From contig JAWRJC010000052.1 of assembly GCA_040307715.1 (NCBI GenBank), positions 1 through 28,619 of the forward strand: DNA of 28,619 nucleotides, written 5' to 3'. The notes under the pieces are model-generated. The model ran no database searches. It was given only the letters and a program-made list of their open reading frames with translations, and was not told the DNA's origin. Numbering within the stretch: the stretch's first letter is position 1; every line of letters starts with the position of its first letter. Position numbers and translations under genes: made by a program. The DNA is from RUG13615 sp040307715. GTDB lineage: Bacteria; Bacillota; Clostridia; Peptostreptococcales; Anaerovoracaceae. Positions 6,729 through 15,126 of this stretch are shown one piece after another.

Positions 6729-8054
6729 ATGAGAAAGTTTACTTTTATAGGCGCCGGTTCCCTCGACTTTACGCGGGATCTGGTGCGCGATCTGATGACC
6801 TTCCCCGCCTTCGACGACTGCGAGCTGATGCTCATGGACATCGACGAAAAGCGCCTTACCTACGCAAAGAAAGGTGTGGAAAAGGTCGTTAAAGCCGGCG
6901 GTCATCATGCGACAGTCAAGGCGACGACCGACCGCCGCGAAGCGCTCAAAGACGCAGACGGTGTTCTAACGACCATCCTGCAGGGCGGCGTCGACGTCTG
7001 GCGGTACGATGTGGAGATCCCCAAGAAATACGGCGTCGACATCTGTGTCGGCGATACGAGAGGCCCCTCGGGCATCTTCCGGTTCCTCCGCACAGCACCG
7101 GTGATGCTGGACATCATCCGCGACATCGAGGAACTCTGCCCGGGCGCGGTCATCCTCAACTACTCCAACCCGATGGCCATGCTCGTCAGCTACCTGCAGG
7201 CACAGACCGATCTGCAGGTCACAGGACTCTGCCACAGCGTACAGGGCACAGCGGCGATGCTGGCCGGCTGGCTGGGACTGAAACCCGAAGAACTGCAGTA
7301 TGAGTGCGCCGGCATCAACCACCAGGCGTTCTACCTCAAACTGCTGCATGATGGCAAGGATATGTACCCTGCCCTCTTCGAGGCCATAAAGCGCCCCGAA
7401 GTTGCGAATGAAGAACCGGTACGCATCGAAATGTTCAAGTACCTCAAGTACTTCCCCACCGAATCTTCCGGACACAATTCAGAGTACAACCCGTGGTTCC
7501 GCAAGCGGCCCGATCTGATCGAGAAGTACTGCACCCACGGTACAGGCTGGAACCCTGGCGAGTACGCGTACATCCTCAAGGAGTACATGGACCGCGAAGA
7601 CACCTGGGAAAAGGAATACACCGACTGGCTCGCCTCCGATGAGATCGATCTGGCACGCGGCGAGGAATACGCGGCCAACATCTTCAACGCGATCTACGGC
7701 GACCACGAGCCCTACCATTTCAATGCGAACGTGCGCAACAAGGGCTTCATCACAAACATCGACGAAGGAGCTTGTGTTGAAGTCCCGGCGGTTGCCGGGA
7801 AGTCCGGCATCCGCGTGCTCGGTTCCTACACCCTGCCCGCCCACATCGATGCGCTGGTCTCCCACTCCGCCAAACTGGAGGAACTGGCTGTTCAGGCAGC
7901 GATCACGGGCGATCCGGATCTGGTCTTCCAGGCGATCCTGCAGGATCCGCTCACAGCGAGCGTCTGCAGCATGGAGGAAGTCCATGACATGGTGAAGGAA
8001 ATGTTCCGTCAGAATGCGTCATATCTCGGATACTTCAAATCCCTGAATATATAA
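6729..8054 (+). CDS. glycoside hydrolase family 4 alpha-galactosidase/alpha-glucosidase (MelA-like)
   Basis: A cytosolic NAD- and Mn-dependent glycosidase that cleaves by an oxidation-elimination mechanism at C3. The 441 residues start with a Rossmann motif (FTFIGAGSLDFTRDL, residues 4-18). They carry the GH4 metal-site residues C168-H169 in GLCHSVQGT and H198 in AGINHQAF, plus NYSNPMAM near 145. The unphosphorylated-substrate MelA/AglA branch fits best: the metal-site segment is GLCHSVQGT as in MelA, and the operon has an ABC importer rather than a PTS. First gene of the rightward operon, 62 bases after its predicted start site. The AAAAGGAC sequence is very close to the ATG, so initiation may be modest. 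An alpha-galactoside or alpha-galactosaminide is the likely substrate given the AgaS and GatZ homologues; an alpha-glucoside is the main alternative. Confidence 0.9.
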   Translation: MRKFTFIGAGSLDFTRDLVRDLMTFPAFDDCELMLMDIDEKRLTYAKKGVEKVVKAGGHHATVKATTDRREALKDADGVLTTILQGGVDVWRYDVEIPKKYGVDICVGDTRGPSGIFRFLRTAPVMLDIIRDIEELCPGAVILNYSNPMAMLVSYLQAQTDLQVTGLCHSVQGTAAMLAGWLGLKPEELQYECAGINHQAFYLKLLHDGKDMYPALFEAIKRPEVANEEPVRIEMFKYLKYFPTESSGHNSEYNPWFRKRPDLIEKYCTHGTGWNPGEYAYILKEYMDREDTWEKEYTDWLASDEIDLARGEEYAANIFNAIYGDHEPYHFNANVRNKGFITNIDEGACVEVPAVAGKSGIRVLGSYTLPAHIDALVSHSAKLEELAVQAAITGDPDLVFQAILQDPLTASVCSMEEVHDMVKEMFRQNASYLGYFKSLNI

Positions 8055-8102
8055 GTTACTGCTAAGCGATTCTTAAACCCACACAAATGCAAGGAGGAGA
8101 AA

Positions 8103-9389
8103 ATGAGTAAGAAGATCTTGGCTGTAGTCCTGGCGCTTGCCATGACACTCGGGATGGTCTGCATGATGACCGGCTGCGGCGGCGGCAGCAGCTCGGACGA
8201 AGCGACACTGACCATCTGGACCCACAACGATGAGGACAGCTGGAACGAGTCCTACCAGAGCATCGTCGATGCGTATATGGAGGAACATCCGGACGTCACC
8301 ATCAACATCGAGTCCTTCCCGTACGACGAATACGAATCCAAAGTCCAGACCGCACTGATGTCTAAAGAAGGCGGCGCGGACATCTATGAACTGTGGGGCG
8401 GCTGGGGCGTCGACTACGCTCCCTCCGGCGCGCTGGCACAGCTCCCGGAAGACATGGAAGCCGATGTCAGAGAAAAGTGCTATCCCAACACCTACGGCGC
8501 ACTCGAAGCGGACGGTGTCCTCTTCGGTATCCCGATGGAATACAACATCGAATGCGGCGGCCTGGTTGTCAACAACAACCTGATGAAGGAAGCAGGCGTC
8601 AGTGTGCCGACGACCTGGGACGAACTCAAGGCAGCTGCGAAAAAAGGCACTGTCACAGCAGACGGCGAAGTGGTTGTCAAGGGATTTGACTTCGTTAACT
8701 GGGATGGTGTCATGTATCTGTGGACTTCCATGATCCTCTCGCAGGGCGGCAACTACCTCAACGAGGACGGCACGTTCAACGTTACCAGCGACGAAGCGAA
8801 GAAGGCTTGGGAAGAACTGGCCAAGATGGTCACCGACGACAAATACACCACCCTGTCCGGACTTGACGACGGCAGCGACATCGAAGGCTATCAGGAACTG
8901 TATGCCGGCCAGGCGATGATGGTGCCGCGCGGCCCCTGGTGCCTGGCGGAAGGCGCCAACGACTTCGGTCTTGAATATGGCAAAGACTACAGCTATGAAG
9001 CAATGCCCTTCTACGGCCCCGAAAAGAAATTCGCAACAGAGACCGGCTGGTCCATGGGCGTCGCGGCAGGTCTGGACGAAGAAAAGCAGCAGCAGGCATT
9101 CGACTTCCTCGAGTACTTCTTCTCGGACGATGTGATCATGCAGCACAACCTGGCATGCGGACAGATCCCGGCCAAGAAGGAAGTGGCACAGAGCCCCGAG
9201 TACCTCGAGCAGTTCCCGTATGCTGAGCCTCTGGTCGGCATCCTCGACGGCGGTCAGTTCATCGGCGAATTCAATACCGACGTCTTCAAAGAGATCGTCA
9301 ACAACGTCTTCAGCGCGTACTGCAAAGGCCAGTACAAGAGCACCGATGAAGCACTGCAGGATATGCAGGATCAGCTGAACAACATGTAA
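8103..9389 (+). CDS. CUT1 ABC importer sugar-binding lipoprotein (MalE-like)
   Basis: The extracellular carbohydrate-binding subunit of the importer encoded here. The 428-residue product has a signal segment ending in the lipobox MMTGC, then GGGSSSDE, so it is lipid-anchored. The mature part has the family-1 extracellular solute-binding pattern (LTIWTHNDEDSWNESYQSIV near residue 38; YQELYAGQAMMVPRGPW near 270). The ATG follows AAGGAGGAG. A strong stem-loop after the stop codon, before the permease genes, probably keeps this mRNA segment more abundant, as is usual for binding proteins. The ligand is presumably an oligosaccharide cut by the GH4 enzyme. Confidence 0.95.
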   Translation: MSKKILAVVLALAMTLGMVCMMTGCGGGSSSDEATLTIWTHNDEDSWNESYQSIVDAYMEEHPDVTINIESFPYDEYESKVQTALMSKEGGADIYELWGGWGVDYAPSGALAQLPEDMEADVREKCYPNTYGALEADGVLFGIPMEYNIECGGLVVNNNLMKEAGVSVPTTWDELKAAAKKGTVTADGEVVVKGFDFVNWDGVMYLWTSMILSQGGNYLNEDGTFNVTSDEAKKAWEELAKMVTDDKYTTLSGLDDGSDIEGYQELYAGQAMMVPRGPWCLAEGANDFGLEYGKDYSYEAMPFYGPEKKFATETGWSMGVAAGLDEEKQQQAFDFLEYFFSDDVIMQHNLACGQIPAKKEVAQSPEYLEQFPYAEPLVGILDGGQFIGEFNTDVFKEIVNNVFSAYCKGQYKSTDEALQDMQDQLNNM

Positions 9390-9403
9390 CCAATATCTAT
9401 CAG

Positions 9404-9433
9404 GCAGGACAGGGAGCATCCTCTCTGTCCTGC
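9404..9433 (+). promoter_or_regulatory. intercistronic stem-loop after binding-protein gene
   Basis: A 13-bp stem with one G-U pair (GCAGGACAGGGAG / CTCTCTGTCCTGC) and a CATC tetraloop lies 15 bases after the binding-protein stop. Only TTAAC follows, so it is at most a leaky terminator. The usual role of such an element is to stabilise the upstream binding-protein mRNA and lower permease expression. Confidence 0.7.
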
Positions 9434-9504
9434 TTAACATCTGACTCTATCAATTACCAATTCGCATACTCAACTATCAGCTTTCAAAATAGGAGACCCT
9501 TCCT

Positions 9505-10386
9505 ATGAAAAAGAGTGACCGGAAATTCCTTCTCCTGGTGCTCATCCCGATCTTCATCGAAGCACTGATCTTCCTGGTGATCCCGATCCTGGGCACAATA
9601 GGCATTTCCTTTACCGACTACAACCCCATCGCCCACCACATGGACCCCGTTGGCCTGTCAAATTACAAAGGGATGTTTGACGATCCCAAATTTGTGATCG
9701 CCTTCAAGAACACGCTGGTCTTTACAATCGTGGCGGTAGGCCTCAACATTGTCATCTCGCTGACGATCGCCACCCTGATCTGTCAGCTTAAAAGTAATAA
9801 AACCCGGAGTTTCTTCCGGATGATCGTGTTCCTGCCCTGCATCGCTCCGATGGTCGCCTCGGCCGTCGTCTGGGGCCGCAGCATCATGAACACCAAAACA
9901 GGCCTGATCAACGAGATCATCAGGATGTTCGGCGGGCACGGCATCGCCTGGACAGGCGACGCCAGTTACGTCATGCTCTCCGTCATCATCTTCACCTTGT
10001 GGGCAGACCTCGGTTACAACATCATCCTGTTCTGCGCCGGCATCGACAGCATCCCCGGGGATGTCTACGAAGCAGCGGACCTCGACGGCTGCACGGGCTG
10101 GCAAAAATTCCGCGGTATCACGCTGCCGCTGCTTGGCAGAACGACGACCTTCGTCGTCCTCATGACACTGATCTCATACTTCCAGATGTTCGCACAGTTC
10201 AGTGTCCTGCTGTTCAAAGACGGGCCGCAGAACTCGGGGCTCGTCCTGACAAGTTATATCTATAAGACCGCTTTCGTGTACAAGGAGATGGGATACGCCG
10301 CGGCGATTTCCGTCGTCCTCTTCCTGCTCATCCTTGTGGTGAGCCTCATCCAGCAGCGCGTCAATAAAGTGGATTGGGAGTACTAG
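9505..10386 (+). CDS. CUT1 ABC importer permease, MalF/UgpA type
   Basis: First membrane subunit of the sugar importer. The 293 residues contain about six transmembrane segments, starting with FLLLVLIPIFIEALIFLVIP (residues 8-27). The cytoplasmic EAA loop (EAADLDGCTGWQKFRGITLP, near residue 192) docks on the ATPase. The ATG follows TAGGAG. It ends three bases before the next permease gene starts, so the two are coupled. Length and topology are normal. Confidence 0.95.
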   Translation: MKKSDRKFLLLVLIPIFIEALIFLVIPILGTIGISFTDYNPIAHHMDPVGLSNYKGMFDDPKFVIAFKNTLVFTIVAVGLNIVISLTIATLICQLKSNKTRSFFRMIVFLPCIAPMVASAVVWGRSIMNTKTGLINEIIRMFGGHGIAWTGDASYVMLSVIIFTLWADLGYNIILFCAGIDSIPGDVYEAADLDGCTGWQKFRGITLPLLGRTTTFVVLMTLISYFQMFAQFSVLLFKDGPQNSGLVLTSYIYKTAFVYKEMGYAAAISVVLFLLILVVSLIQQRVNKVDWEY

Positions 10387-10388
10387 TC

Positions 10389-11225
10389 ATGAAAGAGATC
10401 ATCGGAGGCAGCGGATTCAAAAAACGGCTGCTCATATTCATCATTCTGCTCGTCGTGTCGATCATCATCGTGGTGCCATATATCTGGATGCTTTCCAATT
10501 CCTTTAAGACCACGATGGAAACGCTCACCGACCCGATGCACATCATTCCGCAGGACCCCACCATGGCCGGCTATGAAAAGGTGCTGACCAAATCGCCCTT
10601 CTTCAAATGGCTGTGGAATTCCTGCTTTGTCACCGGCATCAACACGATCGTCATCCTGTTCACCAGCTCGATCGTGGGATACATATTCGCGCGCTTTGAA
10701 TTCAAAGGGCGCAACTTCCTGTTCGCCATGCTCGTCTTCACGATGATGGTTCCGGCGCAGGTCACCATGATCACGACCTTCATCATCATCGACGGAGTGG
10801 GGCTGTACAACAGCGTATGGGCCCTGATCATCCCCTCGTTCGTCAATGTATTCGGCATCTATTTATGCAAGCAATACTGCGAGGAGATCCCGCGCGAACT
10901 GATCGAGAGCGCCAAAATAGACGGCGCCGGCAATTTCCGGATCTACTGGAACATCGTCATTCCGCAGATCCGCCCGGCACTCGGGGCACTCGCCATCTTC
11001 ACGTTCCTGGAATACTGGAACGATTACCTCAACCCGTTGATTTACCTGTCCAGCACGGACAATATGACATTGCCGCTCGCACTGAGTTACTTCTCGACGC
11101 AGCACTCGACAGATCTGTCCGCGACCATGGCAGCCTCAGCGCTGATCATGATCCCGGCAGCCATTGTGTTCATCATATTCCAGAAGCAGTTCATCAAAGG
11201 ACTGGCGCTGACGGGAATGAAGTGA
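10389..11225 (+). CDS. CUT1 ABC importer permease, MalG/UgpE type
   Basis: Second membrane subunit of the importer. From the ATG at 10389 the product has 278 residues with about six membrane spans and the EAA loop ELIESAKIDGAGNFRIYWNI (near 180). I prefer this ATG to the upstream in-frame TTG at 10374, because GGGAG (10376-10380) lies eight bases before it. The partner permease gene ends at 10386. Confidence 0.95.
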   Translation: MKEIIGGSGFKKRLLIFIILLVVSIIIVVPYIWMLSNSFKTTMETLTDPMHIIPQDPTMAGYEKVLTKSPFFKWLWNSCFVTGINTIVILFTSSIVGYIFARFEFKGRNFLFAMLVFTMMVPAQVTMITTFIIIDGVGLYNSVWALIIPSFVNVFGIYLCKQYCEEIPRELIESAKIDGAGNFRIYWNIVIPQIRPALGALAIFTFLEYWNDYLNPLIYLSSTDNMTLPLALSYFSTQHSTDLSATMAASALIMIPAAIVFIIFQKQFIKGLALTGMK

Positions 11226-11283
11226 CCTGCACAGGCCGGTATGTATGAAGCCATTTCCAACCAGTACCCAAAGGAGTCACAAC

Positions 11284-12438
11284 GTGTTATTCGGATATAC
11301 AGAAAACCAGCTCAAAGTCCTGCGTGCGGCGGACACCGCCGGTGAGATCCGGCAGCAGCCGGCCACCTGGCAGAAAACCATCGCGCAGATCAAAGATATC
11401 TGGGGGGATCTGCAGGCATTTGTGCACAGCGTGACAGACGCCCCCGATTACCAGATCATTCTAAGCGGCGCCGGCACCAGCGAGTACGTCGGCAACGCCC
11501 TTCGCCCCGCGCTTTTAAGAGCTCACCACGGCCATGTGCAGTCGGTTGCCACAACGGACATCGTGGCGAGCCCCGAAAACTACATCGATCCCGATACGCC
11601 CGCCCTGCTCGTTTCGTTCGCCCGCTCCGGCAACAGCCCGGAGTCCGTCGGCACCGTGCAGGCATTCGACCGCTTTTCCGACAAAGTACGCCATCTGGTC
11701 TTTACCTGCAACAAAGACGGTCATCTGGCGAACCGGGCGGCTGAGAACGACCACTGCTTCGGCGTGGTTCTCACTGAAGAAACCAACGACAAGAGCTTCG
11801 TGATGACCAGCAGCTTCACCAACATGTACATCGCCGCACTTATGACACTCCTCGGTGATCAGGACCTCCCGTTCGACGCGGCGGTCAAGGCGGCGGATGC
11901 TTTCCTGGAGAACGGTTGGTCTCCGCTCCGCGGCCTGCTGCAGGCTGCTGTTCCGCACAGAGCGGTCTTCCTCGGTTCCGATGTCCTCAAGGGGATCGCG
12001 CAGGAATCCGCCCTCAAGATGATGGAGATCACTGCCGGCGATGTCATCTCGATCTATGACACCCCGATGGGCTTCCGCCACGGACCGAAATCCGTCGTGA
12101 ACGCAGAGGAACTGACCGTTCTCTATCTATCCGACGAACCGGTCACAAGACGCTATGAGATGGATCTGCTCGCGGAACTCAACAGAGACCGCCAGGGCAG
12201 CCGGATCATCGCGGTGACAGCCAAAGACGACGAGTTGGTCCGCAGATTGGCCGATCTTACCGTTGTTCTGCCGTTTGAAGAGAAGACGCCCAACAGCCTG
12301 CTCGCACCGGCGTATATCACCGTTGCGCAGACGCTGGCGCTGCTCTGCTCGCTGACCATGGGATGCACCCCGGACAACCCCTGCCCCACCGGTGAAGTCA
12401 ACCGCGTTGTACAGGGCGTAACGATCTATCCATTGTAA
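11284..12438 (+). CDS. agaS: SIS-domain sugar isomerase, AgaS-like (ketose/aldose-6-phosphate isomerase/deaminase)
   Basis: A cytosolic sugar-phosphate isomerase. From the GTG at 11284 it has 384 residues with two SIS domains: the first (about 40-190) contains ILSGAGTSEYVGNAL, FARSGNSPESVG and TSSFTNM, and the second (about 210-350) contains IYDTPMGFRHGPKSVV. This is the AgaS pattern; AgaS deaminates/isomerises galactosamine 6-phosphate to tagatose 6-phosphate. I chose the GTG because AAGGAG (11271-11276) lies seven bases upstream and the protein then starts (M)LFGYTENQL like its relatives. An ATG at 11245 has no such site. With the GatZ-like gene downstream it points to a galactosamine/tagatose route. 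A general glucosamine-type SIS isomerase is the alternative. Confidence 0.87.
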   Translation: MLFGYTENQLKVLRAADTAGEIRQQPATWQKTIAQIKDIWGDLQAFVHSVTDAPDYQIILSGAGTSEYVGNALRPALLRAHHGHVQSVATTDIVASPENYIDPDTPALLVSFARSGNSPESVGTVQAFDRFSDKVRHLVFTCNKDGHLANRAAENDHCFGVVLTEETNDKSFVMTSSFTNMYIAALMTLLGDQDLPFDAAVKAADAFLENGWSPLRGLLQAAVPHRAVFLGSDVLKGIAQESALKMMEITAGDVISIYDTPMGFRHGPKSVVNAEELTVLYLSDEPVTRRYEMDLLAELNRDRQGSRIIAVTAKDDELVRRLADLTVVLPFEEKTPNSLLAPAYITVAQTLALLCSLTMGCTPDNPCPTGEVNRVVQGVTIYPL

Positions 12439-12468
12439 AACGCAGCCGCTATAGCAAGGAGAACGACC

Positions 12469-13923
12469 ATGATGAAAAGAACGACTCTCTGTATGCTCAC
12501 AGCAGCGGTGCTCGTCACCATCTGTGCCATGAGCATCAGCTGCGGGAAGACCGGCGCCGTGACAGATCCCGCAGACTATGGCGATTATACGGGGACAGAC
12601 GATCTGATCCATGTCTCCGCCGAAAACGGCAGCGACACGGACGGCAACGGCACCGAAGAAAACCCGTTTGCCACCCTGCCCTGCGCAGCAGCAAGTCTCG
12701 CCCCCGGCAGGACGATCATCGTCCACGACGGCACCTACGCGGCGCTCACCCTCACGGAAGCCGCGAGCGGTACTGCTGAGGCTCCCGTCACAATCAAAGC
12801 AGCGGACGGAGAGACGCCTGTCATCAAGCCCGCTGACGACGGCGATGAGATCATTGGTATCCATTTGGTCAATACAGACCATATCACCCTTGAAGGGCTG
12901 ACCGTTGAAGGCGGCACCCATGGCATCTACTATGAGAGCACCCGCGAACAGGGCGAAACGACGCTCGACGGCATCACCATCAGAAACTGCACGGTTCACG
13001 GCATCCGCGGCACCCACGGCATCTGCGTGTATGCGCGCAACGACCTCGCTCCGGTCACCAACCTGACCATGACCGGCTGCGAAGTATACGACTGTGAATG
13101 CGGCGACAGCGAATCCACCGTTTTCAACGGCAATATCGACGGATTTGAGATCAGCAGCAATATCATCCACGAAAACAACAATATCGGCATCGATATGATC
13201 GGCTTTGAAGGCAACGCCGCTCACCCCGAAGACGAAGGCTTTGACAACCTGTATGACGCAGACTATGTCCGCAACGGCATCTGCCGCGACAACGTGGTTT
13301 ACGGCATCAGCGCGGAAGGCAACGAAGCATATCTGGAGGACGGCGAGTACGATCTCTGTGCGGACGGCATCTACGTCGACGGCGGACAAAACATCGAGAT
13401 CTACAACAATTTCGTGTTCTGCTGCGACATCGGCATTGAAGTTGCCACTGAGCACAGTCCGGACGACAATCCCCTGTTCAAAGTAGCCGGCATCGACGTC
13501 CATGACAATGTGATCGCAGGCTGCGAAGGCTGGTGCGGCATCTGCTTTGGCGGCTATGATGCGGATCTCGGATACACGGAAGACTGCAAATTCCACAATA
13601 ATACTCTTATTGACAACGATACACAGATCGGCGTCCAGCGCAGCAGGAATAACGATGTCTACGGCAACCTGCTCGCCGGTGGCTGCACGGCTGTGGAATA
13701 CAACACCGACGTACGGGCGGAAGACCTGTCCGGAAACAACATCCATGACAATGCGGCAGGCGGTTTTGAGGAGAGCGATTCCTGGACAGATGCCTACGGC
13801 GAGGTGTACACAGATCAGGCAGCCCTGCTCGATGGATGGGCCTCCCTGATCCGGGGATGCGGTTCCTCCTTCACCCCGGCTGAAGAATTCGTCAACGTAT
13901 ATGAAACCTGGAGGGAAGACTGA
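12469..13923 (+). CDS. right-handed parallel beta-helix lipoprotein
   Basis: A surface lipoprotein of 484 residues. The N terminus has a signal segment ending in the lipobox SISC (residues about 22-25). It is followed by a DUF1565-like entry to a beta-helix (LIHVSAENGSDTDGNG, then NPFATLPCAAASLAPGRTI) and repeated NxI/NNTL/DNxI turns through about residue 440, as in pectate-lyase-like and glycosidase beta-helices. No catalytic residues of a named lyase or glycoside hydrolase family can be assigned with confidence. Cys residues are unusually frequent around 200-380. It is embedded between the isomerase and the ATPase and overlaps the latter by one base (TGATG). A role in binding or trimming the external glycan before uptake is inferred; a GH110-like exo-galactosidase or a PL-type lyase should be considered. 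Confidence 0.75.
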   Translation: MMKRTTLCMLTAAVLVTICAMSISCGKTGAVTDPADYGDYTGTDDLIHVSAENGSDTDGNGTEENPFATLPCAAASLAPGRTIIVHDGTYAALTLTEAASGTAEAPVTIKAADGETPVIKPADDGDEIIGIHLVNTDHITLEGLTVEGGTHGIYYESTREQGETTLDGITIRNCTVHGIRGTHGICVYARNDLAPVTNLTMTGCEVYDCECGDSESTVFNGNIDGFEISSNIIHENNNIGIDMIGFEGNAAHPEDEGFDNLYDADYVRNGICRDNVVYGISAEGNEAYLEDGEYDLCADGIYVDGGQNIEIYNNFVFCCDIGIEVATEHSPDDNPLFKVAGIDVHDNVIAGCEGWCGICFGGYDADLGYTEDCKFHNNTLIDNDTQIGVQRSRNNDVYGNLLAGGCTAVEYNTDVRAEDLSGNNIHDNAAGGFEESDSWTDAYGEVYTDQAALLDGWASLIRGCGSSFTPAEEFVNVYETWRED

Positions 13924-15107
13924 TGGCTGAAGTCACTCTGAAAAACATCAAAAAAGTATACCCGCACAGCGGAGAGAAAGAAAAAAAGAAAAAGAAGGCC
14001 CCGGAATCGCCTGAAAAGAAGAGCAACCTCCAGATCACCGCGGAAGGTGTCGTCGCTGTCCAGCAGTTCAGTCTGGACATTGCGGACAAGGAATTCATCG
14101 TGCTGGTCGGCCCGTCCGGCTGCGGCAAATCAACCACTCTGCGCATGATCGCCGGGCTGGAAGAAATCACGGAAGGCGACCTGTACATCGACGGGGAACG
14201 GATGAACGACGTAGCCCCAAAAGACAGAGACATCGCCATGGTCTTCCAGAACTACGCCCTTTACCCGCACATGTCTGTCTACGAAAACATGGCGTATTCC
14301 CTGAAGGTCAAAAAGACTCCGAAAGACGAGATCGACCGCAAGGTGCGCGAAGCAGCGGAGATCCTCGACATCACCTCCCTGCTCGACCGCAAGCCGAAGG
14401 CTCTCTCGGGCGGCCAGAAACAGCGTGTGGCGATCGGCCGCGCCTTTGTCCGCAACCCGAAGGTCTTTCTGATGGACGAACCGCTCAGCAATCTCGACGC
14501 CAAGCTGCGCAACCAGATGCGCACCGAGATCATCAAGCTGCGCAGCAAGATCGATACAACGTTTATCTATGTCACTCATGATCAGACAGAAGCTATGACA
14601 CTCGGTGACCGCATTGTCATCATGAAAGACGGCTTTATCCAGCAGATCGGCACACCGCAGGAAGTCTTCATGCATCCGGCGAACATCTTCGTAGCCGGTT
14701 TTATCGGCGTCCCGCAGATGAACTTCTTCCCCGGCTGCAGTCTGCAGCGTGAGGGCGATGCTTACAGCGTCAGTCTGCTCGGCAGAACTTACCCGCTCAC
14801 AGCAGAGCAATCCGCCGCCCTCAGCAAGGCCGGCACTGCAAACCGTTCCGTCACGATCGGCGTCAGACCGGTCGATATGAAATGCGAAAGCACCGGCGGC
14901 GAAGGCGACGCGACGATCGAAGTCGCTGAGATGATGGGCAGTGAGATCCACCTGCACATGACCAAAGACGGCGAGGACATCATCGCCATCGTCGGCTCGC
15001 GTTCCGCGGACCTGTCGCAGTATGAAGCCGGCAAACGCGTGGATCTGCAGTTCGACCCCGCTGCCATGCATATCTTTGACAGCGAGACAGGCAGCAACCT
15101 GCTGTAA
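13923..15107 (+). CDS. CUT1 ABC importer ATPase, MsmK/UgpC/MalK type
   Basis: The energising subunit of the sugar importer on the inner membrane face. The 394 residues include Walker A (GPSGCGKSTT, 63-72), the Q-loop (FQNYALYPHM), the signature LSGGQKQR, Walker B FLMDEPLSNLD and the H-loop (THDQTEAM). A C-terminal TOBE/regulatory domain follows (about 245-394). Between the first strand and the usual VVAVQQF segment there is an insertion of about 25 residues (roughly 15-42) rich in lysine and glutamate. I recall the same type of insertion in related Bacillota ATPases, so it is not damage. The start overlaps the beta-helix gene stop. Having its own ATPase suggests a dedicated importer, though such ATPases are often shared. 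Confidence 0.95.
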   Translation: MAEVTLKNIKKVYPHSGEKEKKKKKAPESPEKKSNLQITAEGVVAVQQFSLDIADKEFIVLVGPSGCGKSTTLRMIAGLEEITEGDLYIDGERMNDVAPKDRDIAMVFQNYALYPHMSVYENMAYSLKVKKTPKDEIDRKVREAAEILDITSLLDRKPKALSGGQKQRVAIGRAFVRNPKVFLMDEPLSNLDAKLRNQMRTEIIKLRSKIDTTFIYVTHDQTEAMTLGDRIVIMKDGFIQQIGTPQEVFMHPANIFVAGFIGVPQMNFFPGCSLQREGDAYSVSLLGRTYPLTAEQSAALSKAGTANRSVTIGVRPVDMKCESTGGEGDATIEVAEMMGSEIHLHMTKDGEDIIAIVGSRSADLSQYEAGKRVDLQFDPAAMHIFDSETGSNLL

Positions 15108-15126
15108 AAAGCGAAACGAGGTATTT

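Noticed and set aside
8073..9440. 455-codon minus-strand frame over the sugar-binding protein gene
   Set aside because: It is antisense to a full-length, recognisable lipoprotein and has no recognisable domains.
12127..13746. Long open frame of 539 codons on the minus strand opposite the isomerase and beta-helix genes
   Set aside because: It has no family pattern and no ribosome binding site, and it mirrors codon use of clear plus-strand genes. It is a high-GC shadow.
15022..15126. Upstream extension of the GatZ-like protein from an ATG at 15022
   Set aside because: It lies within the ATPase gene and encodes unfamiliar sequence; the ATG at 15127 has a ribosome binding site and gives the family N terminus.
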